From: Paenibacillus silvisoli
Lineage (GTDB): Bacteria > Bacillota > Bacilli > Paenibacillales > Paenibacillaceae
NCBI RefSeq assembly: GCF_030866765.1
Contig: NZ_CP133017.1
Span: forward strand, 2,013,001-2,077,000
DNA: 64,000 bases
Direction: 5' to 3'
The first letter of the stretch is position 1, and each line of letters opens with the position of its first letter. The notes beneath the pieces were generated by a model. That model was given only the letters and a program-made list of their open reading frames with translations. It had not been told where the DNA came from and did not search any database. This document shows, in pieces, positions 9,310-18,941 of this stretch. The translations under genes and the position numbers were made by a program.

Positions 9310-9387
9310 GGCGACATCAGGTTCAGCCTGATGCCGCCTTCCCATTGACGGGGTGCCGGCGCACAGCCGCAAGACTGTGGAGCCGGC
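9310..9387 (+). other. Two stem-loops in the citZ-icd spacer
   Basis: Hairpin A pairs 9310-9321 with 9327-9338 (12 positions, one A/C mismatch, 5-nt loop). Hairpin B pairs GCCGGCGCACAG (9355-9366) with the 9375-9387 arm, imperfectly, around an 8-nt loop. Neither is followed by a clear T-run, so mRNA processing or stability, or partial attenuation, is more likely than full termination. Confidence 0.55.
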
Positions 9388-9445
9388 TCCCGTTATGTTA
9401 TGTATACCGTTTGAATCCAGCACATATCTTAGGAGGAATTCATTC

Positions 9446-10738
9446 ATGAAACTAGAAAAATTCGCACTGCCTACTGAAGGCGACAAAATCACAATCGACA
9501 ACGGTGTACTGCAAGTACCTAACAACCCGATCGTTCCGTTCATCGAAGGCGACGGCACAGGCCGCGACATTTGGAAAGCTTCCAAGCGCGTACTGGACGC
9601 AGCTGTTGAGAAAGCATACGGCGGCGAGAAGAAAATCGCTTGGTACGAAGTGTTTGCCGGCGAGAAAGCATTCAATACTTACGGCGAGTGGCTTCCTGCC
9701 GACACGCTGACCGCAATCCGCGAATATATCGTTGCGATCAAAGGTCCATTGACGACGCCAATCGGCGGCGGCATCCGTTCCCTGAACGTTGCGCTTCGCC
9801 AAGAGCTTGACCTGTACACTTGCTTGCGTCCGGTTCGTTACTTCAACGGCGTACCTTCCCCGGTTAAACGTCCTGAACTGGTCGACATGGTTATTTTCCG
9901 TGAGAACACAGAAGATATCTATGCGGGCATCGAGTACCAAGAAGGCTCCGAAGGCGTGAAGAAGGTTATCGCGTTCCTGCAAAACGAAATGGGCGTTAAC
10001 AAAATCCGCTTCCCGGAAACATCCGGTATCGGCATCAAGCCGGTTTCCGCTGAAGGCTCCAAGCGTCTTGCTCGCGCTGCGATCGAGTACGCGCTGAAGC
10101 ACGGCCGCAAATCGGTTACGCTCGTTCACAAAGGCAACATCATGAAGTTCACGGAAGGCGCGTTCAAAAACTGGGGCTACGAAGTGGCTGAGCAAGAGTA
10201 CGCGGATCAAACCTTCACTTGGGGTCAATACGACCGCATCAAAGAAGCGGAAGGCACTGACGCTGCAAACAAAGCGCAAAAAGAAGCTGAAGCTGCTGGC
10301 AAACTGATCGTGAAAGACGCAATTGCCGACATCGCGCTTCAACAAGTTTTGACTCGTCCTACAGATTTCGACGTCATCGCGACATTGAACCTGAACGGCG
10401 ACTACCTGTCCGACGCATTGGCTGCGCAAGTTGGCGGTATCGGAATCGCACCGGGCGCGAACATCAACTACCTGACTGGCCACGCGATCTTCGAAGCAAC
10501 TCACGGTACTGCTCCTAAGTATGCAGACCTTGACGTTGTTAACCCGGGTTCGGTTATCCTCTCCGGCGTTATGCTGCTTGAGCACCTGGGCTGGCAAGAA
10601 GCGGCTGATTCCATCTACAAAGGCTTGGAAACAGCGATCAACAACAAAACGGTTACGTATGACTTCGCACGCCTGATGGAAGGCGCAACAGAAGTGAAAT
10701 GCTCCGCATTCGCTGACGAAATCATCAAAAACCTGTAA
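9446..10738 (+). CDS. icd: Isocitrate dehydrogenase (NADP-dependent type)
   Basis: The 430-residue enzyme oxidatively decarboxylates isocitrate to 2-oxoglutarate. It shows [12 protein letters not shown] near residue 34, [27 protein letters not shown] near 106-132 with the Ser that AceK targets in E. coli, [12 protein letters not shown] near 153, the Lys in [13 protein letters not shown] near 228 and the [17 protein letters not shown] segment near 313. GTAPKYAD near 352 belongs to the cofactor site. AGGAGG lies 9-10 bp before the ATG. Codon usage is that of a highly expressed gene. It is the middle gene of the citZ-icd-mdh operon. Confidence 0.97.
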   Translation: MKLEKFALPTEGDKITIDNGVLQVPNNPIVPFIEGDGTGRDIWKASKRVLDAAVEKAYGGEKKIAWYEVFAGEKAFNTYGEWLPADTLTAIREYIVAIKGPLTTPIGGGIRSLNVALRQELDLYTCLRPVRYFNGVPSPVKRPELVDMVIFRENTEDIYAGIEYQEGSEGVKKVIAFLQNEMGVNKIRFPETSGIGIKPVSAEGSKRLARAAIEYALKHGRKSVTLVHKGNIMKFTEGAFKNWGYEVAEQEYADQTFTWGQYDRIKEAEGTDAANKAQKEAEAAGKLIVKDAIADIALQQVLTRPTDFDVIATLNLNGDYLSDALAAQVGGIGIAPGANINYLTGHAIFEATHGTAPKYADLDVVNPGSVILSGVMLLEHLGWQEAADSIYKGLETAINNKTVTYDFARLMEGATEVKCSAFADEIIKNL

Positions 10739-10748
10739 TAGAGCTTAT

Positions 10749-10805
10749 GTGAAGCGTGCATGAATCGCCCGGCAAGCAGCCGATGCGTGTTCTTGCACGC
10801 TTCAC
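10749..10805 (+). other. 12-bp inverted repeat in the icd-mdh spacer
   Basis: GTGAAGCGTGCA (10749-10760) is exactly complementary to TGCACGCTTCAC (10794-10805) with a 33-nt loop. There is no T-run. It is the second structured spacer in this operon and may set mRNA stability or the level of mdh. Confidence 0.6.
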
Positions 10806-10869
10806 TTGCTCGATGGATGCTGCATGGAGCGGTTTGGTTCAATAACCTTTTAAGGGAGGCTTTTTTACG

Positions 10870-11814
<945 letters not shown>

Positions 11815-11853
11815 CGCTTATAGAGCAACAAGACCGCTCATGAAGCACATGAG

Positions 11854-11887
11854 ACCCTGACAGAACCTCGTCAGGGTTTTCCTATTT
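11854..11887 (+). terminator. Terminator of the citZ-icd-mdh operon
   Basis: ACCCTGAC (11854-11861) pairs with GTCAGGGT (11870-11877) and is followed by TTTTCCTATTTT. Confidence 0.88.
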
Positions 11888-11917
11888 TATAATGTTCAGG
11901 GGAGGGGATGATTTCAG

Positions 11918-14155
11918 ATGCAGACAGATGCACTGCGAAAGCTGAAAGAGGTCTACGGCTACGACAGCTTCCGCAAAGGACAGAGCGATATTATCGAAGG
12001 CGTATTGCACGGCACGGATACGCTGGCGATCTTGCCGACGGGCGGAGGTAAATCGATTTGTTATCAGCTTCCGGCGATGCTGCTGCCCGGAACGACGATC
12101 GTCGTTTCGCCGCTAATATCGCTGATGAAGGACCAGGTGGATACGCTCAACCGGTTAGGCGTCGCGGCGGCTTATTTGAACAGCTCGCTCGATGCGGCTG
12201 CGTACCGGGAAGTGGTGCGCCAAACGGCGGAGGGTGCTTATAAGCTGCTCTATGTCGCGCCGGAGCGGCTCGACAGCAGCATGTTCGACTCCTTGTCGAG
12301 CCGCATGCATATTCCGCTGATCGCGATCGACGAAGCGCACTGCGTGTCCCAGTGGGGACATGATTTCCGTCCGAGCTACCGCCAGCTGGCTGGCTGGATC
12401 GGCAGGCTGGAGAACCGCCCGCCGGTAGCTGCCTTTACGGCGACGGCGACGCCGGAAGTGTCGGAGGACATTGCGGCGATGCTGGGGCTGCGCAAGCCGA
12501 ATATATTCGTCACCGGCTTTGCGCGGACGAATTTGTCGCTCTCGGTCGTGACCGGAACGGACAAGCGAAAGTTTTTGCGCGACTTTATTACGCAGCGGCC
12601 GGACCAATCCGGCATCGTCTACACCGCGACGCGCAAGGAAGCGGAAGAGGTATGCGACGATTTAAGCCGGCTTGGCGTCGCGGTCGGCAAATACCATGGC
12701 GGACTGAATGACGACGAACGCGCGGACGCGCAGGAGAAGTTCCGTTTTGACGACTACCGCGTCATGGTCGCGACGAATGCGTTCGGCATGGGGATCGATA
12801 AACCGAATGTCCGTTATGTCGTTCATTGGCAGATGCCTGGCGATGTGGAGTCCTATTACCAAGAGGCGGGGCGCGCGGGCCGTGACGGCGAGGAGAGCGA
12901 GTGCGTGCTTTTGTTCGAGCCGCAGGATGTGCAGGTGCAGCGGTTCCTTATCGACCGGAGCACCGGCGATCCGGAGCGCAAGACGATTCAGCTGAATAAG
13001 CTGTATACGATGATGCATTACAGCAGGTCCGAGAAATGTCTGCTTCAATATATCGTGAAATATTTCGGCGAATCGGATGTGCCGGAATGCGGCAAATGCA
13101 GCAACTGCCTGGATCAAAGCGCGCTCATCGATACGACGGAGGATGCCCGCAAAGCGCTGTCCTGCGTTGGGCGGCTGAAAGGCAGATTCGGCATTTCTTT
13201 GGCGTCGAAAGTGTTGAAAGGCTCTAGAGAGAAGCGGATTCTCGAGCTGGGCCTGGATCGGCTCACCACGTACGGTCTCATGAGAAGCTGGCCGGAAAAA
13301 GAAATTTCGGATCTGCTGTACTGGCTCGTGGCGGAGGGGTATTTGCGGATCAGCGAAGGCGAGTATCCGACCGTGTCGCTGACGGCCGACGCGCTCCCGG
13401 TGCTGGAGGGCAAGGTTGCGGTTCAGCGCAGACAGAGCGCGGCTGCCAAGCGGAGAGCTTCTTCGGACGGATCCGCGGTTGCGGCGGCGAACACGCCGCT
13501 GTTCGAAGCGCTGCGGGAATGGCGGAGAGTGACCGCCGCGCGGGAGCATGTGCCGCCGTTTATGCTGTTCTTCGATGCGGCGCTTCGGGAAATCGCGGAC
13601 AGGCAGCCGGTGAACACGGAGCAGCTGATGGCCGTCAAAGGCATCGGCGCCGCGAAGGCGAGCAAGTATGGCCTCGAAGTGATCGCGATCGTTCGGCAGT
13701 TCAAGGGGGAGGCAGCGCCGGATGGCGGCGAGAGCCTGGCTGCGGGAGAGCAAGCGCAGTCATATGCAGTCGTCGCAGAACGTCCTGCCGCTGCGGCTTC
13801 TGCGGCGTCGGCGCAAGTGGAGCCGTCCGTCCTTGCGGAGCTGGAGGGCTTGTCCAGCCATATGCAATCGCTGTCGCTGCTCGGGATGGGGCATTCCATC
13901 TCCGAAATCGCATCGATTCGGGGCATGGGCCGCGTGACGATCGAGAATCATCTGCTGCGCTGCGCGCAGGAGGGCGAGGAGCTCGATATGGATGCGTTTA
14001 TCCCGCAGCAATATGAAGCCCAAATCGTCGATGCGATCGTGCAGATCGGCGCGGAGAAGCTGAGGCCGATCAAGGATGCGCTGCCGGAAGAGGTCGATTA
14101 TTTCGCGATCAAGGCCGTCATGGTGAAGCATAAGCTGTCGCCTGCCGCCGAATAA
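11918..14155 (+). CDS. recQ: ATP-dependent DNA helicase RecQ
   Basis: The 745-residue 3'-5' helicase acts in recombinational repair and fork rescue. Helicase motif I is LPTGGGKSICYQ near residue 41 and the DEAH box is IDEAHCVSQWGHDFRP near 137-152. Motif VI is QEAGRAGRDG near 315. A zinc-binding RQC region has CLLQYIVKYFGE followed by C-x2-C-x2-C cysteines near 390-397. An HRDC domain covers about 525-595. The last 100 residues add a helix-turn-helix domain (SISEIASIRGMGRVTIENHL), as in the longer Gram-positive RecQ forms. It is longer than the roughly 590-residue B. subtilis RecQ because of this tail. GGGGAGGGG precedes the ATG. Confidence 0.95.
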   Translation: MQTDALRKLKEVYGYDSFRKGQSDIIEGVLHGTDTLAILPTGGGKSICYQLPAMLLPGTTIVVSPLISLMKDQVDTLNRLGVAAAYLNSSLDAAAYREVVRQTAEGAYKLLYVAPERLDSSMFDSLSSRMHIPLIAIDEAHCVSQWGHDFRPSYRQLAGWIGRLENRPPVAAFTATATPEVSEDIAAMLGLRKPNIFVTGFARTNLSLSVVTGTDKRKFLRDFITQRPDQSGIVYTATRKEAEEVCDDLSRLGVAVGKYHGGLNDDERADAQEKFRFDDYRVMVATNAFGMGIDKPNVRYVVHWQMPGDVESYYQEAGRAGRDGEESECVLLFEPQDVQVQRFLIDRSTGDPERKTIQLNKLYTMMHYSRSEKCLLQYIVKYFGESDVPECGKCSNCLDQSALIDTTEDARKALSCVGRLKGRFGISLASKVLKGSREKRILELGLDRLTTYGLMRSWPEKEISDLLYWLVAEGYLRISEGEYPTVSLTADALPVLEGKVAVQRRQSAAAKRRASSDGSAVAAANTPLFEALREWRRVTAAREHVPPFMLFFDAALREIADRQPVNTEQLMAVKGIGAAKASKYGLEVIAIVRQFKGEAAPDGGESLAAGEQAQSYAVVAERPAAAASAASAQVEPSVLAELEGLSSHMQSLSLLGMGHSISEIASIRGMGRVTIENHLLRCAQEGEELDMDAFIPQQYEAQIVDAIVQIGAEKLRPIKDALPEEVDYFAIKAVMVKHKLSPAAE

Positions 14156-14165
14156 ACCGTATTCT

Positions 14166-14194
14166 TTGAATTGCTTAGCTAATTTTAGTATACT
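14166..14194 (+). promoter_or_regulatory. Sigma-A-type promoter before the 143-aa membrane protein
   Basis: TTGAAT (14166-14171), a 17-bp spacer and TATACT (14189-14194) lie 38 bp before the start codon at 14232. Confidence 0.7.
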
Positions 14195-14231
14195 TGATTA
14201 CGATTATATACCAATTTAGGAGGACCCTCGG

Positions 14232-14663
14232 ATGTTGAATTTTATGTTGTTCTTACACGTGCTCGGCGCTGCCGGCATGGGCTTTTACCTCGTCCTGCCG
14301 CTGATGGTCGGACGCGCATCCAAGCTTGACGGAAGCGGACAAGCCGGCTTGGCGGACGGACTCGTATCCGCAAACCGCATCGCTCAATATTTTCTCGTCC
14401 TGCAGCTGCTGACAGGCGGTTATTTGATGTCGCAAGGTGAGTATGAAGTGATCTGGATGATCATCGTGACGCTGCTGTTCCTGGCCATCGCTGCGCTGGG
14501 CGGCATCGTAACGAAACCGCTGAAACGGATCGCCGCCGCGATTCAAAGCGGTCAAAGCGCTTCCTCGCATATCGGCAAAGCGCGCGTGCTGAGCTTGATC
14601 ATTCTCGTGATTTACGTGGTCATTCTCTACTTCATGAAATATCCGATCATTAAAACTTTGTAG
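14232..14663 (+). CDS. Small integral membrane protein of unknown function
   Basis: The 143-residue protein has four predicted TM helices, at about residues 3-25, 48-66, 72-92 and 117-138, and a basic loop near 97-115. I do not recognise the family with confidence; the early HVLGAAGMG resembles small four-helix DUF2269-like proteins, but no cofactor His pair stands out. TAGGAGG lies 7 bp before the ATG, and it has its own promoter. The 41-bp repeat array starts 3 bp after the stop codon. Confidence 0.8.
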   Translation: MLNFMLFLHVLGAAGMGFYLVLPLMVGRASKLDGSGQAGLADGLVSANRIAQYFLVLQLLTGGYLMSQGEYEVIWMIIVTLLFLAIAALGGIVTKPLKRIAAAIQSGQSASSHIGKARVLSLIILVIYVVILYFMKYPIIKTL

Positions 14664-14666
14664 CAA

Positions 14667-14825
14667 GAGGAGAGAGTTTGACTCCGTCAAACTCCCTATT
14701 ACCGTTCGAGGAGAGAGTTTGACTCCGTCAAACTCCCTATTACCGTTCGAGGAGAGAGTTTGACTCCGTCAAACTCCCTATTACCGTTCGAAGAGAGAGT
14801 TTGACTCCGTCAAACTCCCTACTAC
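14667..14825 (+). repeat. Four tandem 41-bp repeats, each forming a hairpin
   Basis: Units start at 14667, 14708, 14749 and 14790, exactly 41 bp apart. Three are nearly identical; the fourth has GAAG for GAGG and a changed end. Each holds the perfect palindrome GAGTTTGAC-TCC-GTCAAACTC. The array fills the whole spacer between the membrane protein stop and the ribosome site of the sugar kinase. It could be a set of operators for the adjacent DeoR regulator, an mRNA structure, or only a slippage-expanded terminator-like palindrome. Confidence 0.92.
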
Positions 14826-14839
14826 AGGAGGAGAAGCCG

Positions 14840-15802
14840 TTGACGAAGGCAGTTGCAGTTCCGGAATTATTGACGTTCGGGGAAACGATGGCTTTGTTTA
14901 TGCCGCAGGACAATAAGAGCATCGAAAATTCGGCTACGCTCGACGTCGGCTTCGGCGGGGCGGAGAGCAACGTCGCGATCGGCGTCGCCCGGCTTGGCGG
15001 TTCGGTCGGCTGGTTCGGCTCGCTTGGCAACGACCCGTTCGGACGCTCCATCCTGAAGCGGATTCGCGGCGAAGGGGTTGACGTGTCGCGCGCCAGCCTC
15101 GTCGAAGGGGAGCAGACCGGCATGATGCTCCGCGAGACCGTGGCCGGCAAGATGGCGGTCCATTACTACCGGAAGCATTCCGCTGCCAGCCATATGCAGC
15201 CGGAGCATCTGGATTTGGACTATATCCGCGGCTGTAAAATGCTGCACATCACCGGCATTACGCCGGCGCTCAGCAAGAGCTGCCGCGAAACGATCTTTGC
15301 CGTCGCAGCGGCTGCCAAGGAAGCAGGCGTTCTAATCAGCTTCGACCCGAATTTGCGCTTGAAGCTGTGGACGATCGAGGAAGCGCGGGAGGTAGTGCTG
15401 CCGCTCGCGGAGCAGGCGGACTACTTCCTGCCTGGCTGGGACGAGCTTCGGATGCTCTACGACACGGACGATTTCGAGGCCGTGAAGGCGGAGCTGACGA
15501 AGCTGAAAGCGGTCAGCGTCATCAAAGGCGTCGGCGACACGACGGTCGTGCTGGAGAACGGGCAAGCCGTCGAGGTCCCGTTCTATCCGGTTGATCGCGT
15601 GATCGATACGGTTGGCGCCGGCGATGCGTTCTGTTCCGGGTTTCTGTTCGGACTGCAGCAGGGGATGAGCCCGCTGGAGTCCGTCCGCCTTGGCAGCATC
15701 AGCGGCGCGCTTGTCGTACAGATGCGCGGCGACTGGGAGGCACTGCCCGACTGGGCTGCCGTAGAGCGCAGATTGTCGGACAAAGGCTGGGTGGAACGCT
15801 AA
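14840..15802 (+). CDS. PfkB family sugar kinase (KdgK-like)
   Basis: The 320-residue ribokinase-family enzyme is likely to phosphorylate 2-keto-3-deoxygluconate or a related sugar acid or ketose. It has the PfkB N-terminal region with GGAESNVAIGVARLGG near residues 39-54, a central FDPNLRLKLW near 170 typical of KDG kinases, and the C-terminal signature DTVGAGDAFCSGF near 255-267 with the catalytic Asp. The TTG start follows AGGAGG (14826-14831) by 8 bp; an upstream in-frame TTG at 14801 lies inside the repeat array and is rejected. The DeoR gene begins 0 bp after its stop. Substrate is inferred only. Confidence 0.85.
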   Translation: MTKAVAVPELLTFGETMALFMPQDNKSIENSATLDVGFGGAESNVAIGVARLGGSVGWFGSLGNDPFGRSILKRIRGEGVDVSRASLVEGEQTGMMLRETVAGKMAVHYYRKHSAASHMQPEHLDLDYIRGCKMLHITGITPALSKSCRETIFAVAAAAKEAGVLISFDPNLRLKLWTIEEAREVVLPLAEQADYFLPGWDELRMLYDTDDFEAVKAELTKLKAVSVIKGVGDTTVVLENGQAVEVPFYPVDRVIDTVGAGDAFCSGFLFGLQQGMSPLESVRLGSISGALVVQMRGDWEALPDWAAVERRLSDKGWVER

Positions 15803-16606
15803 ATGGCGGACGTGCAATCGTCGAAAGGACAGCGGCGGCGAGAGCAGATGCTGAACGTGCTGAAACGGCAGGGACGGATTACGATCCAGGAGGTCGTGGA
15901 ACGGTTCGGCATTTCGGAAGCAACGGCAAGGCGCGACCTGGAGCTGATGGAGAAATCGGAGCCGGTCATCCGGACGATTGGCGGGGCTATGTATGATGGC
16001 ATGAACGCCGTGCGGGAGCTGCCGTTCGCCGAGAAGGAAGGGCTGTCCTTCCTGGAGAAGGAGCGGATTGCCTCAGCCGCGGCGGGGCTGATCTTCGAAG
16101 GCGATGTCGTCGGGCTGTCCGGCGGGACGACCAACTACTATCTCGCCAAGCTGCTCAAAACGCGCAGAGGCATCACGGTCGTCACCAATGCGGTCAATGT
16201 CGCGATGGAGCTGGCGGGCAGCGAGATCAACGTGGTCGTAACCGGCGGGATGATGCGGCATAACAGCTTTGAGCTATGCGGTCCGTTGGGCGAAGGGATG
16301 ATCGGTCAGCTGCACATCGGCAAAATGTTTCTCGGCGTCGACGGCGTATCCTCGACCGGCGGCATTACGACCTACTCCGAGCAGGAGGCGCATATCGCCA
16401 AAGCGATGATTCGCCGCTCGCAAGCGACTTACGCGATGTTCGATCATACGAAGATCGGTCGAACCTCGCTGTTCTCGATCGCGCCGCTCGCCGAGCTGCA
16501 AGGCTTTATAACGGACCGGCCGCTGCCGCAGCAGCTGGCTTCGATCGCGAATACGCATGGCATTCAAACGGTAATCGCGGACGAAGAGCAAGAGGCGTCC
16601 GTGTAA
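15803..16606 (+). CDS. DeoR/GlpR family transcriptional regulator
   Basis: The 267-residue repressor-type protein has an N-terminal DeoR winged helix-turn-helix at about residues 8-65 (RREQMLNVL, TIQEVVERFGISEATARRDL) and a DeoRC sugar-phosphate sensor domain, with GLSGGTTNYYLAK near 107 and the GVDGVSSTGG segment near 177. The ATG directly abuts the kinase stop codon, so the two are cotranscribed and it most likely controls its own operon in response to the kinase product. The last codons carry a 20-bp direct repeat (from 16581 and 16606) that spans the stop codon and feeds the terminator stem. Confidence 0.93.
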   Translation: MADVQSSKGQRRREQMLNVLKRQGRITIQEVVERFGISEATARRDLELMEKSEPVIRTIGGAMYDGMNAVRELPFAEKEGLSFLEKERIASAAAGLIFEGDVVGLSGGTTNYYLAKLLKTRRGITVVTNAVNVAMELAGSEINVVVTGGMMRHNSFELCGPLGEGMIGQLHIGKMFLGVDGVSSTGGITTYSEQEAHIAKAMIRRSQATYAMFDHTKIGRTSLFSIAPLAELQGFITDRPLPQQLASIANTHGIQTVIADEEQEASV

Positions 16607-16608
16607 CG

Positions 16609-16661
16609 AAGAGCAAGATACGTCCGGAAGTAAGATTCCCGGCGAATCTTGCTCTTTTGTT
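16609..16661 (+). terminator. Terminator of the kinase-DeoR operon
   Basis: AAGAGCAAGAT (16609-16619) pairs perfectly with ATCTTGCTCTT (16646-16656), followed by TTG TT. The loop is 26 nt. Confidence 0.78.
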
Positions 16662-16690
16662 AAAATATGGCTTCCAGTCTATCCGAATTT

Positions 16691-16699
16691 TGCTATACT
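16691..16699 (+). promoter_or_regulatory. Extended -10 promoter of the NHL protein gene
   Basis: TGC-TATACT is an extended -10 element about 38 bp before the GTG start; the -35 region (TTCCAG at 16672) is weak. Confidence 0.55.
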
Positions 16700-16736
16700 T
16701 GGGAGTGTACGAAAACACGAAAAGGAGAAATGTGAC

Positions 16737-17669
16737 GTGTCTGAAAAAATGATCATTGGTAACGAATCTCACTCCTACGAAGTTGCGCAAGGCTGGGGCA
16801 AGCTCCCGGAAGGGATCGAGTACGGCTACACGCACGGCATTGTTGTCGATGAAAATGACAACGTTTACGTACATAACACAGGGAAAGACGCCGTCGTCGT
16901 GTTCGACAAGGAAGGAAGCTTCATCACGTCATGGGGCGCGGAATTCGAAGGCGGAGCTCACGGCTTCTATTTGCACCGCGACAACGACGGCATCGAATAT
17001 TTGTATTTCGCCGACACGAAGCGCGCGCTGGTCGTCAAAACGACGCTTTCCGGCGAAGTGCTGCTTGAAATCGGCTGCCCGGAACGTCCGGATCTGTACG
17101 ATGCGGAGCGCCGCTACGTGCCGACAGACGTTTGCGTAGCGCCAAACGGCGATATTTACGTCTCCGACGGCTACGGCCAATTTCATATTCACCAGTTCGA
17201 CGCGAAAGGCAGCTATATCCGCACCTTCGGCGGCCGGGGCTCGGAGCCGGGCAAAGTGATCGAGCCGCATGGCATTTCGATCAACCTGCGCGGCGGCGAA
17301 CCGGAAGTGTATGTAGCGGACCGCAGAAACAGCCGCATTCAAGTGTTCACGCTCGAGGGCGAGCACAAGCGTTTCGTGGACCACAATCTGGATTTGCCGT
17401 GCAGCTTCTACTTCTTCGGCGATGAAGTGTACATACCGGATTTGGACAGCCGCGTCACGGTGCTCGACAAGAACGACCGCTTGATCACGCATCTCGGCGA
17501 AGACCAACAGGCATACAAGCAGAAGGGTTGGCCGAACCTGCCGAAAGATTACTATCGTCCCGACAAATTCAGCTCGCCGCACGGCGTTTGCGTCGATTCG
17601 CAAGGCAACGTGTACGTGGCGGAATGGATTTTCGACGGCCGGATTACGAAGCTGATCAGACAGAAATAG
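16737..17669 (+). CDS. NHL-repeat beta-propeller protein of unknown function
   Basis: The 310-residue protein has at least four NHL-type repeats, including HGIVVDENDNVYVHN near residue 35, VCVAPNGDIYVSDGYG near 130, HGISINLRGGEPEVYVADRRNSRIQVF near 178 and HGVCVDSQGNVYVAEW near 282. These form a six-bladed propeller as in NHL/SMP-30-like proteins. There is no signal peptide, so it is predicted to be cytosolic, unlike many secreted NHL proteins. Function cannot be read from the sequence; lactonase-like or scaffold roles are both possible. The GTG start follows AAAGGAG by about 9 bp. It is a single-gene unit with its own promoter and terminator. Confidence 0.85.
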   Translation: MSEKMIIGNESHSYEVAQGWGKLPEGIEYGYTHGIVVDENDNVYVHNTGKDAVVVFDKEGSFITSWGAEFEGGAHGFYLHRDNDGIEYLYFADTKRALVVKTTLSGEVLLEIGCPERPDLYDAERRYVPTDVCVAPNGDIYVSDGYGQFHIHQFDAKGSYIRTFGGRGSEPGKVIEPHGISINLRGGEPEVYVADRRNSRIQVFTLEGEHKRFVDHNLDLPCSFYFFGDEVYIPDLDSRVTVLDKNDRLITHLGEDQQAYKQKGWPNLPKDYYRPDKFSSPHGVCVDSQGNVYVAEWIFDGRITKLIRQK

Positions 17670-17694
17670 CATTCCTAATATCCATGCCATATAA

Positions 17695-17748
17695 AAAGGG
17701 TTATGCAGCATGGCGAGCCGGCTTCCGGCTTCCGCTGCATAACCCTTT
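17695..17748. terminator. Bidirectional terminator between the NHL gene and nagA
   Basis: AAAGGGTTATGCAGC (17695-17709) pairs with GCTGCATAACCCTTT (17734-17748). A further GCCGGC hairpin sits in the loop, and A/T runs flank both sides. Confidence 0.9.
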
Positions 17749-17756
17749 ATTCGTTT

Positions 17757-18938
17757 TTAGCCGCCGTGGACGAGACGTCCGTCGACCCAAGTGTGACTGA
17801 CCGCGGTAAACGCCGCATCCGTCAGAACAAGATCGGCCCGTTTGCCGATCTCAATCGAACCCGTCACTTCGGCAATGCCCAGCTGGCGGGCCGGATTGCC
17901 GCTCGCCATTCGGCTGACCTCGGCAGGGCTTAGCCCGGTGTGGGTCAGGACGAAACGGTACGCGTCGATCATCGTGAGCGTGCTGCCGGCCAGGCTGCCG
18001 CCTTCGCGGAGCCGCGCGACGCCGTCAGCGACATCGACGCTGAGTCCGCCGAGATTGTATGCCCCGTCTCCGAGACCGGCTGCGGCCATTGCGTCGGTAA
18101 TGAGAATGACCTTATCCGCGGGCTTCGCTTTCATGAGCAGGTTAATCGCCGCCGCATGCGCGTGATGGCCGTCCGCGATGATTTCCGCGTAAATGCGGTC
18201 GTCCGTCAGTACCGCGCCGACGGTTCCCGGCTCGCGGTGGTGCAGGCCGCGCATGGCGTTATACGTATGTACCGCCTGCGTCAAGCCGGCTTCCGCCGCG
18301 CGCGTCATTTGCGCATAGGTCGCATCGGTATGTCCGGCTGCGGCAACGATGCCGTTCTCCGCCAAATAAGCGATCAGCTCGGGAGCCTGTTCTTTCTCCG
18401 GCGCCAGCGTAAGCTGCTTCACAAGTCCGGGATACTGCTCGTTCCAGCGCTGTACCCAGTCCAGCCTTGGCGGCGAAATGTAGGCCGGATTCTGGGCGCC
18501 TGGCCATTTCTCGCTAATGAAAGGCCCTTCCAGGTGGACGCCTTCCAAAGCGGCATATGGCATAGACTCGTCGCCGGCATAGCCGGCAGTCGCCGCCAGC
18601 ACGGCTTCGATCGCTTCCGGCGATGCGGTGACGGTAGTCGCCAGCATCCGGGTCGTTCCTTTCGACGCATGGAAGCGCGTTATGGCGTCATAGGCTTCCC
18701 GGCTCGCGTCCATGAAGTCGCCGCCGAAGCCGCCGTGCACATGCATGTCGATAAAGCCCGGAAGCAGCCAGCTGCCCCGGCCGTCGACGATGCGCGATTG
18801 CCGATCCTCCGAAGGGATGAAGTCGCCTTCGATAATGGCTGTAATGATGCCATTCTCGACCGATACGCTGCCTTCAACAACCCGGTCGCCGACGATGGCT
18901 TTCACGTTAAGCAGATGCCAATTGCTGCCCTTGTTCAT
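17757..18938 (-). CDS. nagA: N-acetylglucosamine-6-phosphate deacetylase
   Basis: The 393-residue amidohydrolase converts GlcNAc-6-P to GlcN-6-P for amino-sugar catabolism and wall recycling. Metal-site motifs are visible: GFIDMHVHGGFGGDFMD near residue 62, the metal-binding Glu in GVHLEGPFIS near 135, AAGHTDATYAQ near 203, HTYNAMRGLHHREPG near 225 and the catalytic Asp in ILITDAMAAAG near 282. The gene starts 3 bp after the nagB stop; its GGAGG lies inside the end of nagB. The pair is transcribed nagB first, from the promoter at 19.7 kb. Confidence 0.96.
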   Translation of the reverse strand: MNKGSNWHLLNVKAIVGDRVVEGSVSVENGIITAIIEGDFIPSEDRQSRIVDGRGSWLLPGFIDMHVHGGFGGDFMDASREAYDAITRFHASKGTTRMLATTVTASPEAIEAVLAATAGYAGDESMPYAALEGVHLEGPFISEKWPGAQNPAYISPPRLDWVQRWNEQYPGLVKQLTLAPEKEQAPELIAYLAENGIVAAAGHTDATYAQMTRAAEAGLTQAVHTYNAMRGLHHREPGTVGAVLTDDRIYAEIIADGHHAHAAAINLLMKAKPADKVILITDAMAAAGLGDGAYNLGGLSVDVADGVARLREGGSLAGSTLTMIDAYRFVLTHTGLSPAEVSRMASGNPARQLGIAEVTGSIEIGKRADLVLTDAAFTAVSHTWVDGRLVHGG

Positions 18939-18941
18939 CTT

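Noticed and set aside
8317..9675. 452-aa and 381-aa antisense ORFs over citZ and icd
   Set aside because: Shadow frames of strongly conserved TCA genes with no start signals.
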